DNA from: CmP2 sp052084925
GTDB lineage: Bacteria > Actinomycetota > Actinomycetes > Actinomycetales > Micrococcaceae
DNA length: 64,000 bases
Assembly: GCA_052084925.1 (NCBI GenBank)
Contig: JBQDEV010000013.1
Coordinates: forward strand, 1 to 64,000
Reading direction: 5' to 3'
In this document: piece after piece, positions 44,882-54,189 of the stretch
How positions within the stretch are numbered: position 1 is the first letter of the stretch
Layout of the letters: every line of letters starts with the position of its first letter
The notes under the pieces: model-generated
Seen by the model: only the letters and a program-made list of their open reading frames with translations
Database searches by the model: none
What the model was told of the DNA's origin: nothing
Made by a program: the position numbers and the translations under genes

Positions 44882-46341
44882 ATCAGGCGATTCGCAATGC
44901 CTGGACCGTGACCGTCCTGCTGTTCTTGGTGCTCCTCGGCGCCGCCTCCTACATTCAGGTCATCGGCGCCGAGACCCTGAACAACAACGAGCACAATTCA
45001 CGCCAGATCTATCAGCAATTCGGCTCCCACCGCGGCCCGATCCTGGTCGACGGGGCCCCGATCGCCGAATCCGTGCCCGCCGATTCGGAGAACTTTGAAT
45101 ACCAGCGTCAGTACAACAACACGGAGCTCTATTCGGGGCTGACCGGGTTCTATTCGCTGAACTACGGCGCGACCGGGTTGGAATCGAAGCTCAATGACGT
45201 GCTCTCCGGCACCTCTGACAACCAGTTCGTGGACCGTGCTCGAGCGCTGTTCACCGGCGAGCAGGTCGAAGGCGCTCAGGTCGAGCTGACCATCGACCAG
45301 GACATCCAGGAGCTGCTCTACTCCAAGCTGCCCGAGGGTATTTCTGCTTCTGCCGTCGCCACGGACCCCACCACGGGGCGCATTCTCGGCATGGTCTCGC
45401 GTCCGAATTACGACACGAACGATCTCGCCGTGCACTCCGGGTCCCAGGCGGCAGCCAACATGGAGGAGATCCAGGCCAGCGGTGCCAGCCCGTATCGGAA
45501 CAGTGCAACTCAGGATGCGGTTGCTCCTGGATCGACCTTTAAGTTGATCGACACCATCGCCATGTTGGAATCCGGCGACTACACCCCGGACGGCACCCTC
45601 GATCTGCCCAACTCGATCGACTTGCCCCAAACAGAGAACACGATCAGCAACTTCGGCGGCGGCATCTGCGCCAATCGCAACAGCGCGGATTTGGGTTGGA
45701 TCTTCGCACAATCCTGCAACACCCCCTTCGCGACCGCAGCGATGGACCTCGGACAAGACGCGATCCGCGACGTTGCCGAGCGCTTCGGATTCAACCAGAG
45801 CTTCGAGATGCCCCTTCCCGTCCAGGGATCCTCGTTCCCGACGGAGGACATCGCCGACGCCACGCTGGCCCAGTCGTCACTCGGCCAGGTCGATGTGCGC
45901 GCCAGCGCTCTCCAGATGAATATGGTCGCGGCCGGCATCGCCAACGGCGGCGTCGTCATGAAGCCCCAGCTGGTCGAATCAGTCCGCGGCCCCGACCTGA
46001 GCTTGCTCGAGGAATTCGAGCCCGAGGTCTTCAGCGAAGCGACCGATGAAGATATCGCCGCAGACGTGACCGAGATGATGCGCAGGGCAGTCCAAGAGGG
46101 TACCGCCTCCACGTCCGGATCCTCCTCCGTCGACTGGGCCGCTAAGACGGGCACAGCGCAGAGGGGCACCAAGAACGACGCGGGCGAAGAAATGGTCAAT
46201 TCATGGATCACCGCGTTTGCACCCGCGGATGACCCACAGATCGCGGTAACACTTGTATATGAGAACGTTCCGTACAGCACGGGCAGCAGTCTGACGGTGA
46301 GCAATATGAAAGACATCATGGAAACGGTGGTGACACAGTGA
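44878..46341 (+). CDS. pbpA: Class B penicillin-binding protein PbpA
   Basis: GTG start at 44878 overlapping the rodA stop, 487 residues. One N-terminal membrane helix is followed by the dimerisation domain and a transpeptidase domain with SxxK in APGSTFKLID, SxN in AQSCNTPFA and KTG in AAKTGTAQ. It cross-links peptidoglycan together with RodA. Codon use in the middle is less GC-rich than in the neighbours (for example around 45100-45500), which is mild. Confidence 0.92.
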   Translation: MNQAIRNAWTVTVLLFLVLLGAASYIQVIGAETLNNNEHNSRQIYQQFGSHRGPILVDGAPIAESVPADSENFEYQRQYNNTELYSGLTGFYSLNYGATGLESKLNDVLSGTSDNQFVDRARALFTGEQVEGAQVELTIDQDIQELLYSKLPEGISASAVATDPTTGRILGMVSRPNYDTNDLAVHSGSQAAANMEEIQASGASPYRNSATQDAVAPGSTFKLIDTIAMLESGDYTPDGTLDLPNSIDLPQTENTISNFGGGICANRNSADLGWIFAQSCNTPFATAAMDLGQDAIRDVAERFGFNQSFEMPLPVQGSSFPTEDIADATLAQSSLGQVDVRASALQMNMVAAGIANGGVVMKPQLVESVRGPDLSLLEEFEPEVFSEATDEDIAADVTEMMRRAVQEGTASTSGSSSVDWAAKTGTAQRGTKNDAGEEMVNSWITAFAPADDPQIAVTLVYENVPYSTGSSLTVSNMKDIMETVVTQ

Positions 46342-48071
46342 GGCCGACATCGGGAATCACGCTGGGTGGGCGGTACCAGCTGACCGATCGCATTGCCATT
46401 GGCGGCATGGGCGAGGTCTGGAAAGCACGCGACAAGGTCCTGGGGCGCATCACCGCCGTCAAGATCCTCAAGGAGGAGTACACGGGCGACCCCAACTTCC
46501 TCCGTCGTTTCCGTGCGGAGGCACAGCACACGGCGTTGCTGAACCACCCCGGCGTCGCCAACGTCTTCGACTACGGCGAGGAAGAGGGCTCCGGTTACCT
46601 GGTCATGGAGCTGGTGCCCGGGCAGCCACTGTCCGCCATCCTGGAGCGCGACAAGGTGCTCTCCCCGGACCGCACGCTGAACATCATCGCCCAGACTGCT
46701 CGCGCGCTCTCGGCCGCCCACGCTCAGGGGCTCGTGCACCGCGACATCAAACCCGGCAACCTGATCATCGATCAGAGCACCCGGGTCAAAGTCACCGACT
46801 TCGGCATCGCCCGCCTCGCCGACCAGGTGCCGCTCACCGCCACCGGCCAGGTCATGGGCACCGCCCAGTACCTGGCGCCCGAGCAGGCCACCGGGCAGCA
46901 GGCCACCGGCTCCTCCGACATCTACTCGCTCGGCGTCATCGGCTACGAGTGCCTCGTGGGACGCCGCCCGTTCACCGGGGAATCCCAGATCGCCATCGCC
47001 CTGGCCCAGGTCAACGACACCCCGCCGCCGCTGCCCGATTCCATCCCCGAGCCGGTCCGCGCCCTGATCATGTCCATGCTGGCCAAGGACCCGGCTGATC
47101 GTCCCGCCGACGCCAACCAGCTGGCCACCGCCGCCGAATCCCTGCGCCGCCAGGACACCGCCGGTGCAGTGAAGGCCGTTCCCGGCATGGCAGCGTTCCT
47201 CGCGACTCCGCCGGCGGCAGCCGTACCGGACGAGGACGCCACCCAGGCCATCGCCACCCAGGCTGTGGACTACTCGGGCATGTCCGACACCCACGCCACC
47301 CAGGTGATCAGCGACGGCGCTTCGGGCACCGCCTCCGGCACGGCCGCCATGCCCGTGGCACCGATTCCCGGTTCCGACGAATCACCCGCAGAGCGCACCC
47401 GCGTGGCCGGTGCTGCACCGCTGCACCAGCAGGACGACACCCTCCCGTCAGAGTCAGACCAGGACGATGATCCGTTCCGCGTCGATCCCGAGGAGCGCAG
47501 CAGCACCAAGAAGCGCAGCCCGTGGACCTGGCCGCTGGTCGGCCTGCTGATTCTCGTGCTGTTCACCGTTTTCGGGATGTGGCTGAACAACCGGGGTGGC
47601 GACGACGCCGAACCCGAGCCCACGCCCAGCCCCACCGTGTCCGAGACGACCGCCGTCGTCACCGTCAACGCCACCGACTACGTGGGCCGCGACGTCGACG
47701 AGGTGCGCACTGAACTCGAGGACCTGGGCTTCCAGGTCACCGCCACCGAGCGCGACGACGAGGCCGAGGCCGGCACCGTGCTCTCGCTCAACCCCACCGG
47801 TCAGCTCGACGAGGGCTCCGCCATCGAGGTCATCTACTCCAACGCTGCCCTGCTGGAAGAAGAGACCCCGACACCTACCCCCACGCCGACTCCCACCCCA
47901 ACTCCCACCGCCACCGTCACCGAGACGCAGGTCCCCACCCCGGAGCCAACCCAGGAACCGACTCAGGAGCCGACGCCGACCCCGACACCGACGCAGGAGC
48001 CCACTCCTACCCCGACACCGACTCCCACCCAGGAGCCGACCCCGACCGACGTCGGAACCAACGAGGAATAA
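46338..48071 (+). CDS. pknA: Serine/threonine protein kinase PknA with one PASTA domain
   Basis: GTG start at 46338 overlapping the pbpA stop, 577 residues. Residues about 12-275 are a Hanks kinase (GGMGEVWKARD; catalytic loop HRDIKPGNLI; KVTDFGIARL; GTAQYLAPEQ). A membrane helix (WPLVGLLILVLFTVFGMWL) precedes one PASTA repeat (about residues 435-500) and a Thr-Pro/Glu-rich tail encoded by low-complexity DNA (47868-48058). Classical PknA has no PASTA domain; its presence suggests that this kinase also senses cell-wall fragments. Confidence 0.9.
   Translation: MRPTSGITLGGRYQLTDRIAIGGMGEVWKARDKVLGRITAVKILKEEYTGDPNFLRRFRAEAQHTALLNHPGVANVFDYGEEEGSGYLVMELVPGQPLSAILERDKVLSPDRTLNIIAQTARALSAAHAQGLVHRDIKPGNLIIDQSTRVKVTDFGIARLADQVPLTATGQVMGTAQYLAPEQATGQQATGSSDIYSLGVIGYECLVGRRPFTGESQIAIALAQVNDTPPPLPDSIPEPVRALIMSMLAKDPADRPADANQLATAAESLRRQDTAGAVKAVPGMAAFLATPPAAAVPDEDATQAIATQAVDYSGMSDTHATQVISDGASGTASGTAAMPVAPIPGSDESPAERTRVAGAAPLHQQDDTLPSESDQDDDPFRVDPEERSSTKKRSPWTWPLVGLLILVLFTVFGMWLNNRGGDDAEPEPTPSPTVSETTAVVTVNATDYVGRDVDEVRTELEDLGFQVTATERDDEAEAGTVLSLNPTGQLDEGSAIEVIYSNAALLEEETPTPTPTPTPTPTPTATVTETQVPTPEPTQEPTQEPTPTPTPTQEPTPTPTPTPTQEPTPTDVGTNEE
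47868..48058 (+). repeat. Low-complexity ACCCCGAC-type tract coding TPTP/QEPT tail of PknA
   Basis: Short tandem-like units rich in ACYCC encode repeated TP, TPEPTQEP and TPTQEP elements in frame with the kinase. Such tracts change length easily between strains. Confidence 0.75.
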
Positions 48072-48080
48072 GGATCTTCC

Positions 48081-50102
48081 GTGGCTGACCAACGGATTCT
48101 CAACGGCCGATACGAACTCGGCGAGCTGATCGGACGCGGCGGCATGGCCGACGTCTACCAGGGGCGCGACCAGCGCCTCGGGCGCGCCGTCGCCGTGAAG
48201 ATGATGCGCCCCGATCTGGCCCGGGACCCCCAGTTCCAGTCGCGCTTCCGCCGGGAGGCCCAGTCCTCGGCGTCGCTGAACCACCCCAACATCGTCGCGG
48301 TCTTCGACACCGGCGAGGAGGAGCTCACCGACCAGCACCAGCACGAAGTGGCCTGCCCCTTCCTGGTGATGGAATACGTCTCCGGCTCCACCCTGCGTGC
48401 CCTGCTGCGCGCCGGCGACGTCAGCATCGATCAGACCGTCACCTGGACCACCGGGGTCCTCGCCGCCGTGGCCTACTCCCACGACCACGGCATCGTTCAC
48501 CGCGACATCAAGCCCGCCAACGTGATGGTCACCGACGCCGGCCAGGTCAAGGTGATGGACTTCGGCATCGCCCGCGCCCTCTCCGACTCCTCGGCCACCA
48601 TGACCCAAACGCAAGCAGTGGTCGGCACCGCCCAGTACCTCTCCCCCGAGCAGGCCCGCGGTGAGCAGGTCGACTCCCGCTCCGATCTCTACTCGGTGGG
48701 CTGCCTGCTCTTCGAGCTACTCACCGGCCGCCCGCCCTTCGTCGGCGACTCGCCCGTCTCGGTGGCCTACCAGCACGTGCGCGAGGAGCCCCCGGTGGCC
48801 TCCGCCATCAACCCCGAGATCAGCCCCGCGCTGGACTCGGTGCTCGCCAAGGCCCTGGCCAAGGACGTCGACGCCCGCTTCCAGTCCGGTGAGGAATTCC
48901 GCGCCGCCCTGGCCGCCGCCCACCAGCACAGCACCCTCGTGACTGCCGCAGGTTCGGGTGCCGAGGACCACTCCGACGACGACGCAGCCACCACCGTGCT
49001 CGCTGCCGGTGCCGTCGGCGCCGGGGAATCCGATGTCGCCCGGACGCAAGCCTTCTCCGCAGTCCAGGGCTCCTCCTCGGGCCAGCGCACCGGCCACGAC
49101 GACACCCTGCACGGCCACCAGTTGGCCGCCCATCGCGAGCCCGGCGCCAACCCCGACCACCACGACGGGCATGACGGACACGGCGGGCATGACGACGATG
49201 CCGTGTCCTCGGTGATGACCTCGCAGAACGCCCGCGATATCGACCAGCGGGAGCGCAAGTCGAACAAGCGCATCATCATCGCCATCGTCATGATCCTCCT
49301 CGCCCTGGGCGCCGTGGCCGGCGGCTGGTGGGTGATGAACGAGATCAACCAGCGCAACATCGAGGCCAACCAGGTCACCGTGCCCGAGGTCGTCGAGATG
49401 ACCCAGACCGATGCGCAGAACGAACTCACCCGGGCCGGGCTGCGCCCCATCGTCCAGGAAGTCCACGACGACGAGGTTCCCCGTGGCCAGGCCGTCGGCA
49501 CCGACCCCGAGGCCGGGGAGATCATGCAGCGCGACGAGGAAGTTACCCTCAACATGTCGCTCGGCCCCGACCAGGTGGTCCTGCCTGAGGACCTGCAGGG
49601 CGCCTCCGAGGCCACCGCGCGCGACACTCTCGAGGAACTCGGTGTCAGCATCTCCTCGGTGGACTACGTGAACTCGGCGACCATCGAGCGCGACCGTCTC
49701 GTCAGCACCAACCCGGAGCTGGGCTCCACCGTGGCCTATGGTTCCTCGGTGGCGTTGCAGATGTCCTCCGGCCAGGTCGAGGTGCCCTCGCTGATGGGTA
49801 TGACCGCCACGGAAGCCGAAGCCGCACTCGATGAACTGAGTCTCGGCGTTCAGGTCGAGGAGACCGAGGCCGAATCAGCGCCCGGCTCCGGCTTCGACAC
49901 CGTCACCGATCAGTCGCACGCCGCCGGCGCAGCGGTGGATCAGGGTACCACCATCCGCGTCACGATCACCATCGAGGCGCCGGAGCCCGATCCGGAACCC
50001 ACCGAATCCCCCAGCCCCACGGAATCCGACGACGAGGAGTCGCCCAGCCCGGACGAGTCCGACGAGGAGTCACCGAGCCCCGACGAGTCCGACGACAACT
50101 AA
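48081..50102 (+). CDS. pknB: Serine/threonine protein kinase PknB with three PASTA domains
   Basis: GTG start at 48081, 673 residues. Kinase domain about residues 11-275 (GRGGMADVYQGRDQRL; HRDIKPANVMV; KVMDFGIARA; GTAQYLSPEQ). A juxtamembrane linker rich in His/Asp/Gly is followed by a membrane helix (RIIIAIVMILLALGAVAGGW). Outside are three PASTA repeats (about 426-490, 491-555, 556-625) and an acidic Ser/Pro/Asp/Glu tail. It senses muropeptides and phosphorylates cell-division and wall proteins. It ends the fhaA-pknB cluster and is convergent with pabA. Confidence 0.94.
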   Translation: MADQRILNGRYELGELIGRGGMADVYQGRDQRLGRAVAVKMMRPDLARDPQFQSRFRREAQSSASLNHPNIVAVFDTGEEELTDQHQHEVACPFLVMEYVSGSTLRALLRAGDVSIDQTVTWTTGVLAAVAYSHDHGIVHRDIKPANVMVTDAGQVKVMDFGIARALSDSSATMTQTQAVVGTAQYLSPEQARGEQVDSRSDLYSVGCLLFELLTGRPPFVGDSPVSVAYQHVREEPPVASAINPEISPALDSVLAKALAKDVDARFQSGEEFRAALAAAHQHSTLVTAAGSGAEDHSDDDAATTVLAAGAVGAGESDVARTQAFSAVQGSSSGQRTGHDDTLHGHQLAAHREPGANPDHHDGHDGHGGHDDDAVSSVMTSQNARDIDQRERKSNKRIIIAIVMILLALGAVAGGWWVMNEINQRNIEANQVTVPEVVEMTQTDAQNELTRAGLRPIVQEVHDDEVPRGQAVGTDPEAGEIMQRDEEVTLNMSLGPDQVVLPEDLQGASEATARDTLEELGVSISSVDYVNSATIERDRLVSTNPELGSTVAYGSSVALQMSSGQVEVPSLMGMTATEAEAALDELSLGVQVEETEAESAPGSGFDTVTDQSHAAGAAVDQGTTIRVTITIEAPEPDPEPTESPSPTESDDEESPSPDESDEESPSPDESDDN

Positions 50103-50125
50103 CCGCCGCACGGACCGCGCCGGCC

Positions 50126-50857
50126 TCACGCCCCGGAGCGGTCCAGCAGCGGGGTCTTCTCCGCGGCACGGGCACTCGCGCCGACCACACCCACGGTCTC
50201 CAGCCAGTTGCCCAGCATCTGATAGCCGCCCTGAGTCAGCACTGACTCGGGGTGGAACTGCACGCCCCACACCGGCGCGCTGCGATGCGCCACCGCCATC
50301 ACCACGCCGCCCGGAGTCACCGCCGTGATCTCCAGAACGGACTCGTCCAGGGTGTCGCGCACCACGGCAAGCGAGTGATACCGGGTGGCCGTGAACTTCT
50401 CGGGCACCCCGGCGAACATCGGGTGACCGGAGTGCTGTAGCTGCGACGTCTTGCCGTGCATCAGCTCCTCGGCGTGGGTCACCACCGAACCCTGCGCCTC
50501 CGCGATCGCCTGATGCCCCAGGCACACCCCGTACAGCGGCTTATCCGCCTCGATCGCCCAGTCCACCAGGCCCATGCTCACCCCGGCCTCGGCCGGCGCT
50601 CCGGGTCCCGGTGAGAGCAGCACGCCTGCGCAGTCGGCAGCCAGGGCGTGCACCTGCTCAGCGCTCACCTCGTCATTGCGCACGACGACGGCGTCCGCGC
50701 CCAGCTCGCGCAGGTAGCCCACCAGCGTGAACACGAAGCTGTCGTAGTTGTCCACCACCAGAATCCGCACCGGATCCCCGCCGCGCTCCTCGGTGCCGAG
50801 GGTGGTGGGCAGCAGCTGTCCGGGGGTGGTCGTCTCAGTCGTCATCTCAGCAGTCAT
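50126..50857 (-). CDS. pabA: Glutamine amidotransferase of anthranilate/aminodeoxychorismate synthase
   Basis: A 243-residue class I amidotransferase: ILVVDNYDSFVFTLVGYL, LLSPGPGAPAEAG, the nucleophile in PLYGVCLGHQAIAEA and the histidine/glutamate in WGVQFHPESVLTQGG. It supplies ammonia to TrpE or PabB. Which of the two pathways it serves cannot be told here; the same position holds trpG/pabA in Mycobacterium. Start is the ATG at 50857, 12 bp after the small gene upstream; a GTG at 50770 next to the conserved domain is also possible. Confidence 0.9.
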   Translation of the reverse strand: MTAEMTTETTTPGQLLPTTLGTEERGGDPVRILVVDNYDSFVFTLVGYLRELGADAVVVRNDEVSAEQVHALAADCAGVLLSPGPGAPAEAGVSMGLVDWAIEADKPLYGVCLGHQAIAEAQGSVVTHAEELMHGKTSQLQHSGHPMFAGVPEKFTATRYHSLAVVRDTLDESVLEITAVTPGGVVMAVAHRSAPVWGVQFHPESVLTQGGYQMLGNWLETVGVVGASARAAEKTPLLDRSGA

Positions 50858-50869
50858 CTCTCATCTATC

Positions 50870-51028
50870 TCATTCGTCGATGGTCGAGTCGGAGAACGGG
50901 CTATACGGCGCCAGCGCCGGGAACACGACCTCCATCAGCAGCAGCACCACCAGGGCCAGGATCACTAGGGTGAAGATCCACTTCACCCACGTCGGTCCCG
51001 GCAGCAGTGAAAACAGGTAGGCGTACAT
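50870..51028 (-). CDS. Small membrane protein (52 aa)
   Basis: A 52-residue protein beginning MYAYLFSLLPGPTWVKWIFT with one or two hydrophobic stretches (VILALVVLLLMEVVFPALA) and an acidic end (SDSTIDE). The stop lies 12 bp before pabA and the start 3 bp after the sortase stop, so it belongs to the srtE-pabA operon. Proteins of this size and place occur in related actinobacteria; its function is unknown. Confidence 0.7.
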   Translation of the reverse strand: MYAYLFSLLPGPTWVKWIFTLVILALVVLLLMEVVFPALAPYSPFSDSTIDE

Positions 51029-51031
51029 GCT

Positions 51032-51844
51032 TCAGTTCCCTTCCGCAGCCTGTGGTTCGAGTTCCGGGGTGCCGTTCTTCGCCACCGCGTCCGCGATCTC
51101 CGCCGGGGGTCCCTGCGAACTGGGCACGAAGGAGACGTACTCGGCGTGCGTGATCATCCGCTCCCGCGTGCTGAACAACGGATGGCACGTGGTGAGTGTC
51201 AGCCAACGACCCGCGGCCGGTCCCCCGGGGTCCAGCGGATTCGGATCCAGCACCTCGGTCTGAGTCGGGGCCACAATGTGGTTCTGCACCGTGCGGTACA
51301 CCCACCAGCCGTTCGCAGTCTGCACGTACATCAGATCGCCCGGAACTACCTGGTCCAGGTCCCACAGGATGGAGCCGTGCGTCTGCCGGTGCCCGGCCAG
51401 CGAGAGGTTGCCCTCCTCGCCGGGCAGCGACGCCGTCGAATACCGTCCCATCAGGCCCCGGTCGATCACCTCGGACCCCACGCCATCGGCTACCGGCACC
51501 GACCATTCCGCACCCAGCCGCGGCACATAGAGGAATCCCCAGGCGCCGGAACCATCGACGACGGCGGGATCGGCGCCCTCGCCGTCGTAGTCGGCATCGG
51601 GCTGCCACTGCTGGACCACTTCCTGGCGCACCGTGTCCTGCTCGCGCCCGGCGGTCACATCCGTCCACCACAGCTCCCACGCCACGAAGAGCAGCAAGAA
51701 CACACCCACGGTGATGAGCAGCTCGCCCATCACACTCAACACGGTCGGCCGGGGGCGAGGACGACGCCCGCGCCGGCTGCGAGCCCGACGGGTGCCCACG
51801 TCCTGCACCGTCGATGCAGACACCGCGGTGTGGGGTGATGACAT
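51032..51844 (-). CDS. srtE: Class E sortase
   Basis: Start chosen at the ATG at 51844 (SSPHTAVSASTVQDVGTRRA follows), 270 residues; the frame is open further, but only over the crgA promoter region. A basic cytoplasmic segment and membrane helix (LLITVGVFLLLFVAWELWW) precede the sortase barrel with the conserved histidine (LSLAGHRQTHG), catalytic cysteine (LTLTTCHPLFSTRERM) and arginine. Class E sortases anchor proteins or pilins to the wall at LAxTG signals. Confidence 0.88.
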   Translation of the reverse strand: MSSPHTAVSASTVQDVGTRRARSRRGRRPRPRPTVLSVMGELLITVGVFLLLFVAWELWWTDVTAGREQDTVRQEVVQQWQPDADYDGEGADPAVVDGSGAWGFLYVPRLGAEWSVPVADGVGSEVIDRGLMGRYSTASLPGEEGNLSLAGHRQTHGSILWDLDQVVPGDLMYVQTANGWWVYRTVQNHIVAPTQTEVLDPNPLDPGGPAAGRWLTLTTCHPLFSTRERMITHAEYVSFVPSSQGPPAEIADAVAKNGTPELEPQAAEGN

Positions 51845-51970
51845 CTTCTCTCCCAGAGGCTCCAGTAGACTGGGCGACAAGCCCTGCCCTGGCAGGATAG
51901 CACCGCGGTGCCACCGGCGCCGCGACGCGAACAACTTGTCCGTTGCCAGTCCCCGTCGAACAGGAACGCC

Positions 51971-52252
51971 GTGCCAGAGTCGAGATCCCGCAAGTCCGCG
52001 AAGAACCGCTCCGATGCCGCCCAGCGCGAGCGCAGCGCCCAACTGGGTTATGACCCCGCCGCGGAAGCGGAGCCCCTGCCCACTTGGTACAAGGTCATCA
52101 TGTTCGGCCTGATGATCGTCGGGCTGCTGTGGATCTGCCTCTACTACATCAGTCAGGGCGCCCTACCGGCGCAGCCCTTGGGCGGCTGGAACATCGTGGT
52201 CGGCTTCGGCATCGCCATCATCGGCTTCCTGATGACCACCCGCTGGCGCTGA
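51971..52252 (+). CDS. crgA: Cell division protein CrgA
   Basis: GTG start at 51971 gives 93 residues, the same length as in Mycobacterium. Basic N-terminus (PESRSRKSAKNR), then two membrane helices (YKVIMFGLMIVGLLWICLYY; GWNIVVGFGIAIIGFLMTT) with PTWYKV just before the first. CrgA interacts with FtsZ, FtsQ and PBPs at the septum. It is divergent from the sortase gene and convergent with the rhomboid gene. Confidence 0.92.
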   Translation: MPESRSRKSAKNRSDAAQRERSAQLGYDPAAEAEPLPTWYKVIMFGLMIVGLLWICLYYISQGALPAQPLGGWNIVVGFGIAIIGFLMTTRWR

Positions 52253-52334
52253 CCGACCCAGCTTAATGACCGGCCGACCCCACCGTACCGGCCTCGGTCG
52301 CTGCCGCCCGAACGCATCAAACACCGTTGTCGGT

Positions 52335-52537
52335 TCATCCACAACCCACACCCGGGGTGGCTCTGCGTCAGGACATCCGATCCGACGGCTCCGATGCCGC
52401 CATCGTTTCCCACTGGTGCCAATCCGGGGAACTACACGCGTGTAATTCCTCCACAATGTGGATATCGCCTGTGGATAACACCGGTGGAATTACACGGGTG
52501 GGATTCATTCCACACCTGTGGAGTACTTTGTGGATAA
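52335..52537. other. DnaA-box cluster and inverted repeats between crgA and rhomboid
   Basis: Two perfect DnaA boxes (TGTGGATAA at 52470-52478 and 52529-52537) and two with one mismatch (TCATCCACA at 52335-52343, TGTGGATAT at 52457-52465) fall within about 200 bp. A 10-bp inverted repeat (GTGTAATTCC 52440-52449; GGAATTACAC 52486-52495) encloses two of them and TCCACA-CC-TGTGGA lies at 52509-52522. The region lies between two convergent genes, so it is not a normal promoter. It may be a DnaA-binding locus; oriC itself (dnaA/dnaN) is not in this window. Confidence 0.6.
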
Positions 52538-52573
52538 CGTGGGGACCGCTTGGGGAGAACGTGTGGACGGCGC

Positions 52574-53584
52574 TCAGCCGAGTGCGGTGGCCAGCGCCTC
52601 AGGCGTGATCTGCGCAGCGCCCACGCCCGTCAGAACCATGAGGACGATGACGATGCCTGCGAGCCCCCACCACTGACGGCGGCGTAAGCGTCGACGGCGT
52701 TCAGCGGCCTCTTCGGCGCCCACCAGGGTCTGCCCGCCCTTCGACTGGAACAGCAGCACGGCAGCACAGGCCGCCCCGATGACCAGTCCGCCCACGTGGG
52801 CTTGCCAAGAGATCCCCGACCAGACCACGGAGATCACCAGGTTCACGGCGATCAGTGCACCAATGGACACCACTGAGCCGCCGATGCGGCGAATCATCAG
52901 GAACAAAGCCGCGAAGAGTCCGTAGACGGCACCCGAGGCGCCGACAACAGGAGCGAAGGGGCTGGAGAGCAGCAGCACTGCGACGGAGCCGCCGAAGGCG
53001 CTGATGAGGTAAATCGCCAGGAAGCGGGCCCAGCCCAGGGCCGGCTCCAGGCTGCGGCCCATCATCCACAGGATGGCCATGTTCAGCAGCAGGTGCAGCG
53101 GGGATCCCATTGAATGCAGGAACGCGGCGGTGATCATCCGCCACGGTTCGAACCCGACGCCAATAGCCGCAGCGTACTGCGGGTCGAGACTAACCGCAGA
53201 GGTGTATATCCCGGCGTACCAGAGAGACTCCGTCACGCCGGTGGAGAATCCCGAGGTGGCCCACTGCGCCACATACGTCAGCCCGCACAACGCGATGAGC
53301 ACATAGGTAACCAGCGGGATCGGCTGGCCGTGCTTGTCCGTCCAGCGCGCGGGACGGTGCTCGGCGGGCAGATTCCGCCGCGCGGAGGCGACACAGTCCA
53401 CGCACTGCACGCCGACCTCGGCCGAGCGCTGGCACTGCGGGCAGGCCGGCAGGTTGCAGCGCTGACAGCGGACATAGGACACCCGGTCTGGGTGTCGGGG
53501 GCAGACGGGCCGTTGCCCGGACTCTCCGTTCCCGCCGTGCGGGTCCTGCGGATGAGTCGCCCCGAAGTCCTGACCGGGTGTCAT
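52574..53584 (-). CDS. Rhomboid-family intramembrane serine protease
   Basis: A 336-residue protein. The N-terminal 75 residues hold a zinc-ribbon-like cluster (CPRHPDRVSYVRCQRC, CPQCQRSAEVGVQCVDC). The membrane part has six or seven helices with the rhomboid serine motif GASGAVYGL and the histidine of SWQAHVGGLVIG, so it should be active. It cleaves single-span substrates in the membrane; the substrates are unknown. Its place beside crgA and ppiA matches the conserved oriC-side order. Confidence 0.9.
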   Translation of the reverse strand: MTPGQDFGATHPQDPHGGNGESGQRPVCPRHPDRVSYVRCQRCNLPACPQCQRSAEVGVQCVDCVASARRNLPAEHRPARWTDKHGQPIPLVTYVLIALCGLTYVAQWATSGFSTGVTESLWYAGIYTSAVSLDPQYAAAIGVGFEPWRMITAAFLHSMGSPLHLLLNMAILWMMGRSLEPALGWARFLAIYLISAFGGSVAVLLLSSPFAPVVGASGAVYGLFAALFLMIRRIGGSVVSIGALIAVNLVISVVWSGISWQAHVGGLVIGAACAAVLLFQSKGGQTLVGAEEAAERRRRLRRRQWWGLAGIVIVLMVLTGVGAAQITPEALATALG

Positions 53585-53640
53585 CGACGTGCCTGCGCGC
53601 TCTCGGGCGCGTGGGCCCGCCTGAATTCCGTCACCGTGAA

Positions 53641-54189
53641 CTAGCCGGCGAGCTCGGAGATCTCGATGGAATCGACCACGACGTCTTCGACCGGCTTGTC
53701 GTTCGCGCCGGTGGCCACGCCGTTGAGGGCATCCACGATCTGCTGGGAGGCCTCGTCGTTCACCTCACCGAAGATGGTGTGCTTGCCCTGCAGCCAGGTG
53801 GTGGGCACCGAGGTGATGAAGAACTGCGAGCCGTTGGTGCCGCGGCCGTTGCGGATGCCCGCGTTGGCCATGGCCAGCTTGTAAGGCTCGTTGAAGTTGA
53901 GGTCCGGGTGGATCTCGTCATCGAATTGGTAGCCCGGGCCGCCGAAACCCTGGCCCAACGGGTCGCCGCCCTGGATCATGAAGTCGCGGATGATCCGGTG
54001 GAAGATGGTGCCGTTGTACAGCGGGGTACCGGTGCGCTCTTCGCCGGTTTCCGGGTCGACCCAGGCCTGCTCACCCGTGGCCAGCCCGATGAAGTTCTGG
54101 ACGGTCTTCGGCGCGTGGTTACCGAACAGGTCCACGACGATGTCGCCCTGGTTGGTGTGGACGATTGCCTGATGCGTTGCGATAGTCAT
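53641..54189 (-). CDS. ppiA: Cyclophilin-type peptidyl-prolyl cis-trans isomerase
   Basis: A 182-residue cyclophilin (TNQGDIVVDLFGNHAPKTVQ; FHRIIRDFMIQGGDPLGQG; GTNGSQFFITSVPTTWLQGK; HTIFGEVNDE). It catalyses proline isomerisation during folding and has no signal peptide, so it is cytoplasmic. It is 56 bp upstream of the rhomboid gene in transcription order, and divergent from the coiled-coil membrane-protein gene at 54363. Confidence 0.94.
   Translation of the reverse strand: MTIATHQAIVHTNQGDIVVDLFGNHAPKTVQNFIGLATGEQAWVDPETGEERTGTPLYNGTIFHRIIRDFMIQGGDPLGQGFGGPGYQFDDEIHPDLNFNEPYKLAMANAGIRNGRGTNGSQFFITSVPTTWLQGKHTIFGEVNDEASQQIVDALNGVATGANDKPVEDVVVDSIEISELAG

Noticed and set aside
47868..48058. 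Possible CRISPR-like or tandem repeat array.
   Set aside because: The repeats are short, irregular and in frame with the kinase tail; no spacers of constant length exist.
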